Of a stretch of 64,000 nt of DNA, positions 1 to 9,667 are shown piece by piece (positions within the stretch are counted from its first letter, which is position 1; each line of letters opens with the position of its first letter). The notes below the pieces were generated by a model. The model did no database searches. It was not told the DNA's origin and was given only the letters and a program-made list of their open reading frames with translations. The position numbers were made by a program, and so were the translations under genes. The stretch comes from Geodermatophilus normandii. GTDB lineage: Bacteria; Actinomycetota; Actinomycetes; Mycobacteriales; Geodermatophilaceae. Location of the stretch: the NCBI RefSeq assembly GCF_003182485.1, contig NZ_QGTX01000001.1, positions 3,550,001 to 3,614,000 of the forward strand, given 5' to 3'.

Positions 1-645
1 GGCCTCATCGCCGGCGCGGTGCTGTCCAGCCCGTTCTGGCTCTACCAGCTCTGGGCGTTCATCACCCCGGGGCTCAAGCGCAACGAGAAGCGCTACGCGG
101 TCACCTTCGTCGCCGCCTCCACGTCGCTGTTCGCCCTCGGCGCGGTCCTGGCCTACGTCACCCTCTACAAGGGCCTGGAGCTGCTGCTCTCCCTCGCCGG
201 GGACGAGGTCGCCTTCCAGCTCACCGCGGCGGACTACCTCGGCTTCGTCATCAGCCTGCTGGTGGCCTTCGGGCTCAGCTTCGAGCTGCCCCTGGTGGCC
301 GTCGCGCTGAACCTGGTCGGCGTCCTGTCCCACGCGGCGCTGGCCCGCAGCCGGCGGTGGATCTTCTTCCTCACCATCGTCTTCGCCGCGTTCGTGACGC
401 CCACCCAGGACCCGTTCACGATGCTGGCGATGGCGCTGCCCATGGTGGTGCTGTTCGAGCTGGCCATCCAGGTCACGCGGATCGTGGACCGGCGGCGCGC
501 CCGGCGCGAGGCCGTCGAGTCCTTCCACGACGTCCCCGACGGCGAGGCGTCCCCGCTGGACGCCCGGCCCTCGTCGCTGGACGCGACACCGACCCGCCCC
601 GAGGACCTGGTGCCCGGCCCGCCGGCGGAGCGTTCCCGCCGCTGA
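1..645 (+). CDS. tatC: TatC, twin-arginine translocase subunit (5' end outside window)
   Basis: TatC is the multi-spanning membrane subunit that recognises twin-arginine signal peptides and, with TatA/TatB, exports folded proteins. The frame is open from base 1, so the N-terminus and first helix lie upstream; 214 residues remain. Visible are the conserved SSPFWLYQLWAFITPGL loop at the left edge, long hydrophobic helices, the FGLSFELPL segment and the TPTQDPFTM loop, then a charged Pro-rich cytoplasmic tail. The order tatC, lipid kinase, helY is a common actinobacterial arrangement. The stop abuts the stop of the next gene on the opposite strand with no spacer. Identification is firm; only the start is missing. 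Confidence 0.96.
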   Translation, partial: GLIAGAVLSSPFWLYQLWAFITPGLKRNEKRYAVTFVAASTSLFALGAVLAYVTLYKGLELLLSLAGDEVAFQLTAADYLGFVISLLVAFGLSFELPLVAVALNLVGVLSHAALARSRRWIFFLTIVFAAFVTPTQDPFTMLAMALPMVVLFELAIQVTRIVDRRRARREAVESFHDVPDGEASPLDARPSSLDATPTRPEDLVPGPPAERSRR

Positions 646-2034
646 CTAGGCGGCGGCCAGCGCCGCCAGCAGCGCCTCGCGTGGCGGGGCCTGCGGCGGG
701 CCGGCCGGCCGCCCCGGCTGGCCGGGCCCGTCGGCGAGCGGGCGCCCGGGGCGCCACCCCTCGGCGAGCATCGCGGCCACCCGGGGGTGCACCGCGCTGA
801 GCGCCGACGGCGGGTCGACCAGGTGCGCGTGGCGCAGCACGGCCCGGCCCACGACCGGGTCGGCGCCCGCGGCGGCCATCACCAGCCAGCCGGGCAGCGG
901 TGCCCCAGCGACGGCGGCCGGCGGCCCGCCGGTCCAGGAGCGGCCGTCGCGTGCCGCCCGCCAGGCCGCCGCGCGCGCGGCGTCGGTGCGGCAGCCGTCC
1001 TCGAACCAGGCGTGCAGCTCGCCGAGGACCCAGGCGTCGACCTGCGCGCGCCAGGACCGGGCGTCGCCCGGTGCCGCGGCCACGGCCTCGGCCAGCCGCA
1101 GGGCGTGCGCCACCGCCAGCGCCGAGCCCCGGCCGAAGTGCGGGTTGCTGGTGCTCACCGCATCGGCGAGCGGGTGCAGGCCCAGCGGCGCGGCGTCGTC
1201 GAGCACCCGGAAGGTGCTGCGCAGGCCGCCCATGACCATGACCGGCGAGACCGGCCGGGCCCGTGCCGGATCGGTCCACAGGGCGGCCAGCGGCACCGCC
1301 CGGGTAGCCGCCTCGAAGCAGGACAGCTCCCGCAGGCGCGCGAGGTCGTGGTCGTCGGGCAGCCGGGTGAGGCAGACGGAGAACGTGCCGGCGTCGTGGG
1401 GGAAGACCAGCACCGCGTACCCGTCGCCCTCGGCCACCGAGACCACGCCGCGCTCCACGGGCCCGAACTCCGCCCCCGGGAGCAGCCGGTAGCGGCGGGA
1501 GGCGTACACCTCGTCGGTGGGCACGTCGACGGTGTCGCCGGACCAGCGGCGGGACAGCCGGCCCCGCCGGCCGGTGGCGTCCACGACGAGGTCGGCGGGC
1601 AGCACCGCGCCGTCGGCGAGGCGCACCCCGGTGACGGCGCCGCCGGCGGTCTCGACGTCGGAGGCGGCGGCGGACCGCAGCTCCACGCCGGGCTCGGCCT
1701 CCGCCGCGGCCTGCAGCACCCACTCCAGCGTGCTGCGGCGGCACCACAGCGCCCGCAGCCCGTCGGGGAGGTCGACCGGGGCGGCGCCGTGCGCGACCAG
1801 CGAGGCCAGCACGTCGGGCAGGCCCGCGGCGAGCTCGGCGTGCAGCCGGGCGAGGAAGGCGTGCGGCTGGTGGAACTGGGACACGCCCCGCCGCGCCCAC
1901 CCCGCCGCCCCGTCGAGGTCGGCGGGCCGCACCCCGCCGTCGCGGTCCACGACCCGCACCCGGTGTCCCTGACGGGCGAGGGCCAGGGCGGCGGTCAGCC
2001 CCGAGATCCCGGCACCAGCGACGACGACCTGCAC
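646..2034 (-). CDS. FAD-dependent oxidoreductase (geranylgeranyl-reductase/halogenase-like fold)
   Basis: A 462-residue flavoprotein. The N-terminus carries the Rossmann dinucleotide motif GAGISG (about residues 7-12), with an acidic residue ending the second strand (VVDRDGG). A second FAD motif is visible as DLVVDATGRRGRL. The middle contains a FHQPHAFLARLHAEL segment typical of FAD-binding monooxygenase-like proteins. I chose the GTG at 2034 because GGGAGG lies five bases upstream and the Rossmann strand follows at once; a longer frame reaches 2124 but adds non-conserved sequence. The gene stands alone, convergent with tatC. Substrate is unknown; aromatic hydroxylase or isoprenoid reductase are alternatives. 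Confidence 0.8.
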   Translation of the reverse strand: MQVVVAGAGISGLTAALALARQGHRVRVVDRDGGVRPADLDGAAGWARRGVSQFHQPHAFLARLHAELAAGLPDVLASLVAHGAAPVDLPDGLRALWCRRSTLEWVLQAAAEAEPGVELRSAAASDVETAGGAVTGVRLADGAVLPADLVVDATGRRGRLSRRWSGDTVDVPTDEVYASRRYRLLPGAEFGPVERGVVSVAEGDGYAVLVFPHDAGTFSVCLTRLPDDHDLARLRELSCFEAATRAVPLAALWTDPARARPVSPVMVMGGLRSTFRVLDDAAPLGLHPLADAVSTSNPHFGRGSALAVAHALRLAEAVAAAPGDARSWRAQVDAWVLGELHAWFEDGCRTDAARAAAWRAARDGRSWTGGPPAAVAGAPLPGWLVMAAAGADPVVGRAVLRHAHLVDPPSALSAVHPRVAAMLAEGWRPGRPLADGPGQPGRPAGPPQAPPREALLAALAAA

Positions 2035-2312
2035 GACGACCTCCCGCGGATCCGGACCTGGCCAGCGCGGACGCCCGTTGGTTGCGCTGGGCACCGAGCC
2101 GACGGAGCCGGCACATGGACTCACCGGCCGCGTTCGGTGTCAATCCCGTGACGGTGCGTCGACGCGCAGTGCGGCCCTGGGGCGTGGGAGCCGGGCCGCG
2201 GGGCTCCGACCTGGGGCGCTGGTCGACCGCGCCGCAGGTAGGAGGCCCACCGGAGATCGTTGCCGAGCCGTAACGTGGGCCGGCCGCAGGGGCGCAGGGG
2301 AGGGGAGGCCGG

Positions 2313-3206
2313 GTGGGCGTCGACGTCGCCGTCCTCGTCAGCGCCGCGGCCGGCCGCGGCCGGGCGCGCACCGTGTCGGCGACCGTCCTGGAGGCGCTGC
2401 GCCGCGGCGGGCTGACCCCGACCGTGCTGGCCGCCACCACCCGCGCCGAGGCCGAGCGGGCGGCGGCGGAGGCCGTGGCGGCCGGGACCGGTGCCGTGGT
2501 CGCCGTCGGCGGGGACGGTGCCGCGCACGCCGCGCTGCAGGCGGTCGCCGGCACCGGCACGCCGCTGGCCGTCGTGCCCGCCGGCACCGGCAACGACCTG
2601 GCGCTGGCCCTCGGCGTGCCCCCCGAGCCGGTGGCCGCGGCGGCGGCAGCGGCCACCGACCTGCGCGAGGGCGCCGTCCGCGGCCTCGACGCCGGGCGCA
2701 CCGGCGGCCGCTGGTGGGCCACGGTGCTGTGCTGCGGCTTCGACTCGGCGGTCACCGACCGGGCCAACCGGCTGCGCTGGCCGCGCGGACCCCGGCGCTA
2801 CGACGTCGCGATCCTCGCCGAGCTGGCCCGGCTGCGGCCCCGCGAGGTCACGCTCACCCTCGACGGCGAGCCGCGGACCCTGCCGGTCACGCTGGTCGCC
2901 GTCGGCAACACCGCCTGGTACGGGGGCGGCATGCGGGTGTGTCCCGACGCCGACCCCGCCGACGGCCGCCTCGACGTCACCGTGGTCGGGCCGGTGACCC
3001 GCCGCGAGCTGGTGCGCACCCGCCCGCGGCTGACGGCGGGCACCCACGTCGCGCACCCCGCCGTCGCCGTGCACCGCGCCGCGCGGGTGGAGCTGGCCGG
3101 GGCGGGACTGACCACCTACGCCGACGGCGAGCCGGTGGCCGCCCTGCCCGTGGTCGCCGAGGCGGTGCCCGGCGCGCTGCGGGTGGTGGGGTCGGCGCGT
3201 CCCTGA
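2313..3206 (+). CDS. Diacylglycerol kinase family lipid kinase
   Basis: A 297-residue member of the DAGK catalytic/YegS family, which phosphorylates diacylglycerol or related lipids. The nucleotide-binding GGDGA motif is at residues 66-70 and the conserved PAGTGNDLA follows at 89-97. A C-terminal half with GGGMRVCPDADPADG fits the second beta-sandwich domain. The GTG start follows a GGGAGG-type ribosome site. The gene sits between tatC and helY, where actinobacteria often keep a kinase of this type. The exact lipid (diacylglycerol, phosphatidylinositol or sphingosine-like) cannot be told from sequence. Confidence 0.88.
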   Translation: MGVDVAVLVSAAAGRGRARTVSATVLEALRRGGLTPTVLAATTRAEAERAAAEAVAAGTGAVVAVGGDGAAHAALQAVAGTGTPLAVVPAGTGNDLALALGVPPEPVAAAAAAATDLREGAVRGLDAGRTGGRWWATVLCCGFDSAVTDRANRLRWPRGPRRYDVAILAELARLRPREVTLTLDGEPRTLPVTLVAVGNTAWYGGGMRVCPDADPADGRLDVTVVGPVTRRELVRTRPRLTAGTHVAHPAVAVHRAARVELAGAGLTTYADGEPVAALPVVAEAVPGALRVVGSARP

Positions 3207-3247
3207 ACGGCGGGGACGAGCCGCAGCCGACGGCCTCGGCCACGACC

Positions 3248-3259
3248 GTTATCCCCAAC
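3248..3259 (-). repeat. Intergenic repeat copy 1 (GTTGGGGATAAC)
   Basis: Between the lipid kinase and helY, about 110 bases before helY. Read on the minus strand it matches 16 of the 17 bases of the extended consensus AGTTGGGGATAACGGTC: AGTTGGGGATAACGGT is followed by C at the matching place. One of seven copies in the window, all outside genes. Confidence 0.8.
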
Positions 3260-3366
3260 TACCGGTCACGACCGGACGACCACGGGACACGACATCGACG
3301 AGGAGAGCCGCCCCCACGACCGGCCGGGTCCCGCCCGCGCTGAGGACATCGGGGGAAGCGCCTAAC

Positions 3367-6222
3367 GTGGGGAGCATGTCCAGCCCCGCCGAGCGGTACG
3401 CGGCTGCCCGGCGGCGCAGCGCGCACCCGACCCTGGCCGACTTCACGTCCGAGCTCGGGTTCTCCCTCGACCCGTTCCAGGTGGAGGCCTGCGAGGCGCT
3501 CGACGAGGGCGCCGGGGTGCTGGTGTGCGCGCCCACCGGGGCCGGCAAGACCGTCGTCGGTGAGTTCGCCGTGCACAAGGCGCTGGCCGAGGGCCGCAAG
3601 GCCTTCTACACGACGCCGATCAAGGCGCTGTCCAACCAGAAGTACAACGACCTCGTCGACCGCTACGGCGCCGACCGGGTCGGCCTGCTGACCGGCGACA
3701 ACGCCGTCAACGGCGACGCCCCGGTGGTGGTGATGACCACCGAGGTGCTGCGCAACATGCTCTACGCGGAGTCCCCGGCCATCGACGGGCTCGGGTACGT
3801 GGTCATGGACGAGGTGCACTACCTCGCCGACCGCTTCCGCGGCGCCGTGTGGGAGGAGGTGATCATCCACCTGCCGGCGTCGGTGACCCTGGTGTCGCTG
3901 TCGGCCACGGTGAGCAACGCCGAGGAGTTCGCCGACTGGCTGGTCACCGTCCGCGGGCACACGAGGGTCGTCGTCAGCGAGGTCCGGCCGATCCCGCTGT
4001 GGCAGCACATGCTCGTCGGCAACCGGGTGTTCGACCTGTTCAGCCTGCGGCCCGCGGCGCACGCCGCCGAGCAGGGGGAGACCCCGCGCACCCAGTCCAC
4101 CCGCGACCGGGGCGCCAGCGTCGTCGACCCCGAGCTCGTGCGGTTCGTGCGCGAGTACGAGCGCCGGCTGGACACCTGGGGCGGGGGCGGCGGCGGGTCG
4201 CGGCGCGACCGCGACTGGCACAAGCCCCGCTACCGCCCGCCGGCCCGCCCGGAGGTGGTCGAGCGGCTCGACCGCGCCGGGCTGCTGCCGGCGATCACCT
4301 TCATCTTCAGCCGCAACGGCTGCGACGCCGCCGTCGCCCAGTGCCTGCAGTCGGGCCTGCGGCTGACCGACGAGGCCGAGCGCGCCGAGATCGCCCGGAT
4401 CATCGACGAGCGCACCGGCGGCCTGCCCGACGAGGACCTGCACGTCCTCGGCTTCTGGGAGTGGCGCGAGGGCCTGCTCGCCGGGCTGGCCGCCCACCAC
4501 GCCGGCCTGGTGCCGGCGTTCAAGGAGACCGTCGAGGAGTGCTTCGTCCGCGGCCTGGTCAAGGCCGTCTTCGCCACCGAGACCCTCGCGCTGGGCATCA
4601 ACATGCCCGCGCGCACGGTGGTGCTCGAGCGGCTGGTCAAGTGGAACGGCGAGGCGCACGTCGACGTCAGCCCGGGGGAGTACACCCAGCTCACCGGGCG
4701 GGCCGGTCGCCGCGGCATCGACGTGGAGGGGCACGCCGTCGTCGTCTGGGCCCCGGGCATGGACCCCTCCGTGGTCGCCGGCCTGGCCAGCACCCGCACC
4801 TATCCGCTGCGCTCGTCGTTCCGGCCCAGCTACAACATGGCCGTCAACCTGGTCGGCTCCTTCGGCCGGGCCCGCGCCCGGGAGCTGCTCGCCTCCTCCT
4901 TCGCCCAGTTCCAGGCCGACCGCTCGGTGGTCGGCCTGGCCCGGCAGGCCGCCCGCTCCGAGCGCGACGCGGAGCGGTTCGCCGCCGAGATGAGCAGCGA
5001 GGGCGGGGACGTGCTGGCCTACGCCCGGCTGCGGCGGGAGATCGCCGACCGGGAGAAGGAGCTCTCCCGCGACTCGCAGGCCAAGCGCCGCATCGAGGCC
5101 GCCGACGCGCTGGCCGCGCTGCGCCCCGGCGACGTGATCCGGGTGCCCTCCGGCCGCCGGCAGGGCCTGGCCGTCGTCCTCGACCCCGGGATCACCGACC
5201 TGTCCGACCCGCGGCCGCTGGTGCTCACCGAGGACAAGTGGGCCGGGCGGCTGGGCACCGTCGACTTCCCGACGCCGGTCAGCGCGCTGGCCCGCGTCCG
5301 GGTGCCGAAGAACTTCAACCACCGCAGCCCGCACGCCCGCCGCGACCTCGCCTCCACGCTGCGCTCGGCGCGGCTGGAGAACGACCTCGGCGCGCGCCGG
5401 GTGAAGATCCGCTCCGCGGCCGCCGACGACCCCGTGCTGCACGACCTGCGCCGCGCCGTGCGCAACCACCCGGTGCACGGGCTGCCCGACCGCGAGGAGC
5501 GGGTCCGCTCCGCCGAGCGGTACCTGCGCGCGGTCGCCGACGCGGAGGCCACCCACCGCAGGATGGCCGAGCGGACCGGCTCGCTGACCCGCCAGTTCGA
5601 CCGCACCTGCGACGTCCTCGAGGAGCTCGGCTACCTGGTGCCCGAGGTCGTGCCGCTGGTGCCCGCCGACACCGAGGAGCCCACCCCGCTCGACGACGTC
5701 CCGCGGGTCACCGAGGAGGGGCGGCGGCTGGCGCGGATCTGGTCGGAGGCCGACCTCCTGGTCGCCGAGTGCCTGCGCGCCGGGACCTGGCGGGGGTTGG
5801 GCCCGGCCGAGCTCGCCGCGGTGGTCTCGACGCTGGTCTTCGAGGCCCGCCGGGAGATGCCCGGCCAGCCCGCGGTCCCGGCCGGGAAGGTGGCCGGCGC
5901 GATCGCCGAGATGCGGGGCATCCGCGCCCGCCTGCAGGACGTCGAGCTCGACCGGGGCCTGCCCGCCAGCCGCGACCTCGACCTCGGTTTCGCGTGGGCC
6001 GCCTACCGGTGGGCCGACGGGCAGAGCCTCGACCGGGTGCTCGCCGGTGCCGAGCAGGCGGGCACCGAGCTCTCCGGCGGCGACTTCGTGCGCTGGGCGC
6101 GGCAGCTGGTCGACCTGCTCGACCAGCTGGCCAAGGTCGCCGACGAGGCGGTGGCGGGGGTGGCCCGCGCCGCGGTGGGCCGGGTCCGGCGCGGCGTGGT
6201 GGCGGTGGCGATCAGCGGGTGA
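3367..6222 (+). CDS. helY: DEAD/DEAH-box RNA helicase HelY (Ski2/Mtr4-like)
   Basis: A 951-residue superfamily-2 helicase. The Q-like motif (LDPFQVEAC) precedes Walker A APTGAGKT (about 55-62), then [11 protein letters not shown], the DEVH box at about 148-151, SATVSN (motif III) and the C-terminal-lobe motif [10 protein letters not shown] (motif VI). A long DSHCT-like helical C-terminal region follows, as in HelY of mycobacteria (Rv2092c) and eukaryotic Mtr4/Ski2, which unwind RNA for processing or decay. GTG at 3367 and ATG at 3376 are both possible starts; a GGGGGAAG sequence eight bases before the GTG favours it. A Gly/Arg-rich insertion occurs near residue 275. Confidence 0.95.
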   Translation: MGSMSSPAERYAAARRRSAHPTLADFTSELGFSLDPFQVEACEALDEGAGVLVCAPTGAGKTVVGEFAVHKALAEGRKAFYTTPIKALSNQKYNDLVDRYGADRVGLLTGDNAVNGDAPVVVMTTEVLRNMLYAESPAIDGLGYVVMDEVHYLADRFRGAVWEEVIIHLPASVTLVSLSATVSNAEEFADWLVTVRGHTRVVVSEVRPIPLWQHMLVGNRVFDLFSLRPAAHAAEQGETPRTQSTRDRGASVVDPELVRFVREYERRLDTWGGGGGGSRRDRDWHKPRYRPPARPEVVERLDRAGLLPAITFIFSRNGCDAAVAQCLQSGLRLTDEAERAEIARIIDERTGGLPDEDLHVLGFWEWREGLLAGLAAHHAGLVPAFKETVEECFVRGLVKAVFATETLALGINMPARTVVLERLVKWNGEAHVDVSPGEYTQLTGRAGRRGIDVEGHAVVVWAPGMDPSVVAGLASTRTYPLRSSFRPSYNMAVNLVGSFGRARARELLASSFAQFQADRSVVGLARQAARSERDAERFAAEMSSEGGDVLAYARLRREIADREKELSRDSQAKRRIEAADALAALRPGDVIRVPSGRRQGLAVVLDPGITDLSDPRPLVLTEDKWAGRLGTVDFPTPVSALARVRVPKNFNHRSPHARRDLASTLRSARLENDLGARRVKIRSAAADDPVLHDLRRAVRNHPVHGLPDREERVRSAERYLRAVADAEATHRRMAERTGSLTRQFDRTCDVLEELGYLVPEVVPLVPADTEEPTPLDDVPRVTEEGRRLARIWSEADLLVAECLRAGTWRGLGPAELAAVVSTLVFEARREMPGQPAVPAGKVAGAIAEMRGIRARLQDVELDRGLPASRDLDLGFAWAAYRWADGQSLDRVLAGAEQAGTELSGGDFVRWARQLVDLLDQLAKVADEAVAGVARAAVGRVRRGVVAVAISG

Positions 6223-6321
6223 TCGTCGCCGTCCCCGCCGCGGCGGGCGCCGTCCCCGCCCGGGCGGCGGCCACGGCGCGCGGGGGCTGGCGGAGGCCTC
6301 CCGTGGTGCACAATCCCCCCG

Positions 6322-6346
6322 CTCCCGTGACGCAGTGTCATGGGAG
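6322..6346. promoter_or_regulatory. Imperfect inverted repeat upstream of the DUF4333 gene
   Basis: CTCCCGTGAC and GTCATGGGAG form a 10-bp inverted repeat with one mismatch around a 5-base centre, 38 bases before the DUF4333 start. It could be an operator or a stem in the leader. No terminator-like T run follows. Confidence 0.4.
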
Positions 6347-6383
6347 GACCCGTCCGGGTCGAACGGAACGAGCAGGAGCGACG

Positions 6384-7025
6384 ATGACCAACCCACCGCA
6401 GGGTGGCCAGCCGGGGCAGTACGGGCAGCCGGGGCAGTACGGCCAGCAGCCCGGCCAGTACGGGCAGCCGGGGCAGTACGGCCAGCCGGGCGGTGGGCAG
6501 TACGGGCAGCCCGGCGGGTACGGGCAGCAGCCGGGGCAGTACGGGCAGCCCGGCGGGTACGGGCAGCCGGCGCAGCAGCCGGGCCAGTACGGCCAGCCCG
6601 GGTACGGCCAGCAGCCGGGGCAGTACGGCCAGCAGCCCGGCCAGTACGGGCAGCAGCCCGGGCAGTACGGGCAGCCGGGGCAGTACGGCCAGCCCTACGG
6701 CCAGCAGCCGCCGAAGAAGTCACGGACCGGGCTGGTCATCGGCCTGGTGGCGCTCGCCGTCGTCGTCATCGCCGCGGCGATCATCCTGCCGATCGTGCTC
6801 GGCAAGGACGTCCTGGACCCGTCGCAGGCCGAGGACGACATCGCCACGCAGTTCCAGGAGACCTTCGGCGTCTCGGTCGAGGTCTCCTGCGACGACGAGA
6901 TGGTGGTGGAGAACGGCGCCACGTACGAGTGCACCGGCACGACCGAGGACGGCGAGGACGTGACCCTGCAGGTCGCGATCACCGACGCCGACTCGGCGGC
7001 CTACACCTGGGAGGTCGCCTCCTAG
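6384..7025 (+). CDS. DUF4333 membrane protein with Pro-Gly-Gln-Tyr repeat N-terminus
   Basis: A 213-residue protein in three parts. Residues 1-110 are a low-complexity cytoplasmic tail of about fifteen PGQYGQ-type repeats. One transmembrane helix follows ([20 protein letters not shown]). The extracytoplasmic domain of about 75 residues contains two cysteines (VSCDDE and YECTGT) that could pair, as in DUF4333. A GGAG ribosome site lies five bases before the ATG. A similar repeat-plus-DUF4333 protein (Rv2091c) sits in the same place in mycobacteria, between helY and the exonuclease. Function unknown; the repeat tail resembles those that drive weak self-association. Confidence 0.88.
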   Translation: MTNPPQGGQPGQYGQPGQYGQQPGQYGQPGQYGQPGGGQYGQPGGYGQQPGQYGQPGGYGQPAQQPGQYGQPGYGQQPGQYGQQPGQYGQQPGQYGQPGQYGQPYGQQPPKKSRTGLVIGLVALAVVVIAAAIILPIVLGKDVLDPSQAEDDIATQFQETFGVSVEVSCDDEMVVENGATYECTGTTEDGEDVTLQVAITDADSAAYTWEVAS

Positions 7026-7058
7026 CGGCGCGTCCCCCGCGGACGGGCCGGCCGGCGC

Positions 7059-7985
7059 TCACCCCAGGGCGTCGGCCGGCCATCCGAGGGCCGCGCCGAG
7101 CCGGCCCAGCGAGGACCGCAGGCCGTGCGCGTCGGCCAGCGCGGCCAGCGCGTCCGGGTCCGCCGGGCGGCGGGGCAGCGACCCCTCGACCGCCGGCATG
7201 TCGATGTCACGCGCCACGGCCACGACCACGGGCGCGGCGTCGAGGTAGTCCCCGCCCGCGTGCAGCCGCTTGAGCACCGCCGCGGTGAGCGGCGCCTTCG
7301 GCACCACGGTGCGCGCCGCGGCCGCGCGGATGCCGGCCAGGTCGCCGAACTCGGTGACCAGCGCCGCCGCCGTCTTCGCGCCGATGCCCGCGACGCCGGG
7401 CAGGCCGTCGCTGGGGTCCCCGCGCAGCACCGCGAAGTCCGCGTAGGCCCGCCCGGGGATCCCGTACCGCGCGGCCACCGCCGCCTCGTCGACCACCTCG
7501 ATGTCGGCGATGCCCCGGTTGGTGTAGAGCACCCGGACGCCGCGGGCGTCGTCGACGAGCTGGAACAGGTCCCGGTCCCCGGTGACGACGTCGACCGGCC
7601 CGCGCGCGCGGGTGGCCAGCGTGCCGATGACGTCGTCGGCCTCGTAGCCGGGCGCCCCGACCCGGGCGATGCCGGCCGCGGCCAGCACGTCGACGAGCAC
7701 CGGCACCTGCGGCCCGAGCTCGTCGGGCGTCTCCTCGCCGCCGTCGGGGGAGAGCCGGTGTGCCTTGTACGACGGCAGCGCCGCCACGCGGAACGCCGGC
7801 CGCCAGTCGTCGTCCCAGCAGGCCACCAGCCGGTCGGGGGAGTGGGCGGTGACCAGCCGGGCGGTCATGTCGAGGAAGCCGCGGACGGCGTTCACCGGCC
7901 GGCCGTCGGGCGAGGTCACGCTGGTCGGGACGCCGTAGAAGGCCCGGAAGTAGAGGCTCGCGGCGTCGAGCAGCATGGTCGTCAC
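7059..7985 (-). CDS. 5'-3' exonuclease (Pol I N-terminal-like FEN domain)
   Basis: A stand-alone homologue of the 5'-nuclease domain of DNA polymerase I, acting on 5' flaps and RNA primers. The metal site is visible: LLDAASLYFRAFYG at the N-terminus, YEADDVIGTLA, VTGDRDLFQLVD, and the helix-hairpin-helix region GLPGVAGIGAKTAAALV. At 308 residues it has the usual length of the stand-alone form (Rv2090). GTG at 7985 and ATG at 7976 are both possible starts with no strong ribosome site. It is convergent with the DUF4333 gene. Confidence 0.93.
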   Translation of the reverse strand: MTTMLLDAASLYFRAFYGVPTSVTSPDGRPVNAVRGFLDMTARLVTAHSPDRLVACWDDDWRPAFRVAALPSYKAHRLSPDGGEETPDELGPQVPVLVDVLAAAGIARVGAPGYEADDVIGTLATRARGPVDVVTGDRDLFQLVDDARGVRVLYTNRGIADIEVVDEAAVAARYGIPGRAYADFAVLRGDPSDGLPGVAGIGAKTAAALVTEFGDLAGIRAAAARTVVPKAPLTAAVLKRLHAGGDYLDAAPVVVAVARDIDMPAVEGSLPRRPADPDALAALADAHGLRSSLGRLGAALGWPADALG

Positions 7986-8052
7986 GGGCGGGGACGGTAA
8001 CGGTCCGGGAAACCCCGGCGGGAGCGGTCGGTGCCCGGGTTAGTGTCCCGGG

Positions 8053-9192
8053 GTGGCAAGCAGCACGGGGGCCCTCGTCAGCATCGACCGCGTGTACGCC
8101 GCGCGCAGCGTCGCCGCCGAGCTCGGCGTCGACGTCCTGGTCCTCACACCGGGCTCGGACCTGCGCTACCTGTGCGGCTACGACGCCCACGCCATGGAGC
8201 GGCTGACCGCCCTCGTGGTCCCCCGGGCCGGGGAGCCGCTGCTCGTCGTCCCCCGGCTCGAGGCGCCGATGGTCGACGCGAGCCCGGCCGGGACGCTCGG
8301 CCTGGAGCTGCACGCCTGGGACGAGACCGACGACGCCTTCGCCGTCCTCGCGCGGGAGGTGACCGCCCGGCTGGGCGGTGCACCCACCCGGGTCGCGGTG
8401 GGCGCGCGCACCTGGGCCGAGCACGCGCTCGGCGTGCACCGGGCGCTGCCGGGCTCGGCGCTGGAGCTGGCCACGCCGGTGCTCGACCGGCTGCGGATGG
8501 TCAAGACGCCGGCCGAGGTGGAGGAGCTCGCCCTCGCCGGTGGCGCCATCGACCGGGTGCACGCGCGGATGGGGGAGTGGCTGCGCGTGGGCCGCACCGA
8601 GGCGGAGGTGGGCGCCGACATCGCCGCGGCCATCCTCGCCGAGGGGCACGTGGGTGTGGACTTCACCATCGTCGGGTCCGGCCCCAACGGCGCCAGCCCG
8701 CACCACGAGCTCTCCGACCGGGTGGTGGCGGCCGGTGACCTCGTCGTCGTCGACATCGGCGGGGAGACGGCCACCGGCTACCGCTCGGACTGCACCCGCA
8801 CCTACGTCGTCGGCGGCGAGCCCGACGCCGAGGTGGCCGAGTGGTACGCGGTCCTGCAGGACGCGCAGGAGGCCGCCGTCGCCGCCGTCCGGCCCGGGGT
8901 GACCGCCGAGGAGGTCGACGCCGTCGCCCGCGACCGGATCACCGCCGCCGGGTGGGGCGGGCACTTCATCCACCGCACCGGTCACGGCATCGGTCTGGAC
9001 ACCCACGAGGCGCCCTACATCGTCGCGGGCAACGACCTGCCGCTGGAGCCGGGGATGGCCTTCTCCGTCGAGCCCGGCATCTACCTGCCCGGGCGCTGCG
9101 GCGCGCGCATCGAGGACATCGTGGTCTGCACCGACGACGGCGTCCGCACGCTCAACGAGGGTCCCCGTGAGCTCGTCGTCCTCCCCGGCTGA
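8053..9192 (+). CDS. M24 family aminopeptidase (Xaa-Pro dipeptidase type)
   Basis: A 379-residue creatinase/prolidase-fold peptidase that removes or splits N-terminal residues next to proline. The N-terminal creatinase domain is followed by the pita-bread domain, whose dinuclear metal ligands can all be placed: Asp in VVVDIGG, Asp in YRSDCTRTY, His in IHRTGHGIGLDTHE, Glu in SVEPGIYLPG and Glu in RIEDIVV. It corresponds in position to mycobacterial pepE (Rv2089c). Its 3' end overlaps the next gene by 26 bases, so the two are probably translated from one message. Confidence 0.93.
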   Translation: MASSTGALVSIDRVYAARSVAAELGVDVLVLTPGSDLRYLCGYDAHAMERLTALVVPRAGEPLLVVPRLEAPMVDASPAGTLGLELHAWDETDDAFAVLAREVTARLGGAPTRVAVGARTWAEHALGVHRALPGSALELATPVLDRLRMVKTPAEVEELALAGGAIDRVHARMGEWLRVGRTEAEVGADIAAAILAEGHVGVDFTIVGSGPNGASPHHELSDRVVAAGDLVVVDIGGETATGYRSDCTRTYVVGGEPDAEVAEWYAVLQDAQEAAVAAVRPGVTAEEVDAVARDRITAAGWGGHFIHRTGHGIGLDTHEAPYIVAGNDLPLEPGMAFSVEPGIYLPGRCGARIEDIVVCTDDGVRTLNEGPRELVVLPG

Positions 9193-9634
9193 GCACGCCC
9201 CCGACGTCGACCGGGCGCTGCTGGCCGCCCTGGCGCGGGACGGGCGGGCCAGCTACACCGAGCTCGCCGAGCGGGTGGGCCTGTCGGTGTCGGCGGTGCA
9301 CCAGCGCGTGCGCCGGCTCGAGCAGCGCGGCCTGATCACCGGTTACCGGGCGACGATCGACGCGCGGCAGGTGGGGGCGGGGCTGACGGCGTTCGTGTCG
9401 ATCACGCCGCTGGACCAGGCGCAGGCCGACGACGCCCCGGCCAAGCTCACGCACCTGGACGCGATCGAGGCCTGCTACTCGGTGGCGGGGATGGAGAGCT
9501 ACCTGCTCAAGGTGCGGGTCGCCTCGCCGGAGGCGCTCGAGGCGCTGCTGCGCGACATCCGCACCACCGCCAACGTGGCCACCCGCACGACCGTCGTCCT
9601 CTCGACCTTCTACGAGGACCGTCCTCCCGTCTGA
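9167..9634 (+). CDS. Lrp/AsnC family transcriptional regulator
   Basis: A 155-residue regulator with an N-terminal winged helix-turn-helix (ALARDGRASYTELAERVGLSVSAVHQRVRRLEQRGLI is the full HTH span, about residues 17-55) and a C-terminal RAM ligand-binding domain ending in TTVVLSTF. Members bind amino acids and control their metabolism. The GTG start lies inside the peptidase gene, 26 bases before its stop, so translation is probably coupled. The pairing suggests control of amino-acid or peptide use, but the effector is unknown. Confidence 0.92.
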   Translation: MSSSSSPAEHAPDVDRALLAALARDGRASYTELAERVGLSVSAVHQRVRRLEQRGLITGYRATIDARQVGAGLTAFVSITPLDQAQADDAPAKLTHLDAIEACYSVAGMESYLLKVRVASPEALEALLRDIRTTANVATRTTVVLSTFYEDRPPV

Positions 9635-9667
9635 GCCCGGCCCGGCCCGGCCCGGCAGAGTGGTGCG

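Noticed and set aside
6405-6715. CRISPR-like array
   Set aside because: The repeats are in frame, encode PGQYGQ and have no unique spacers.
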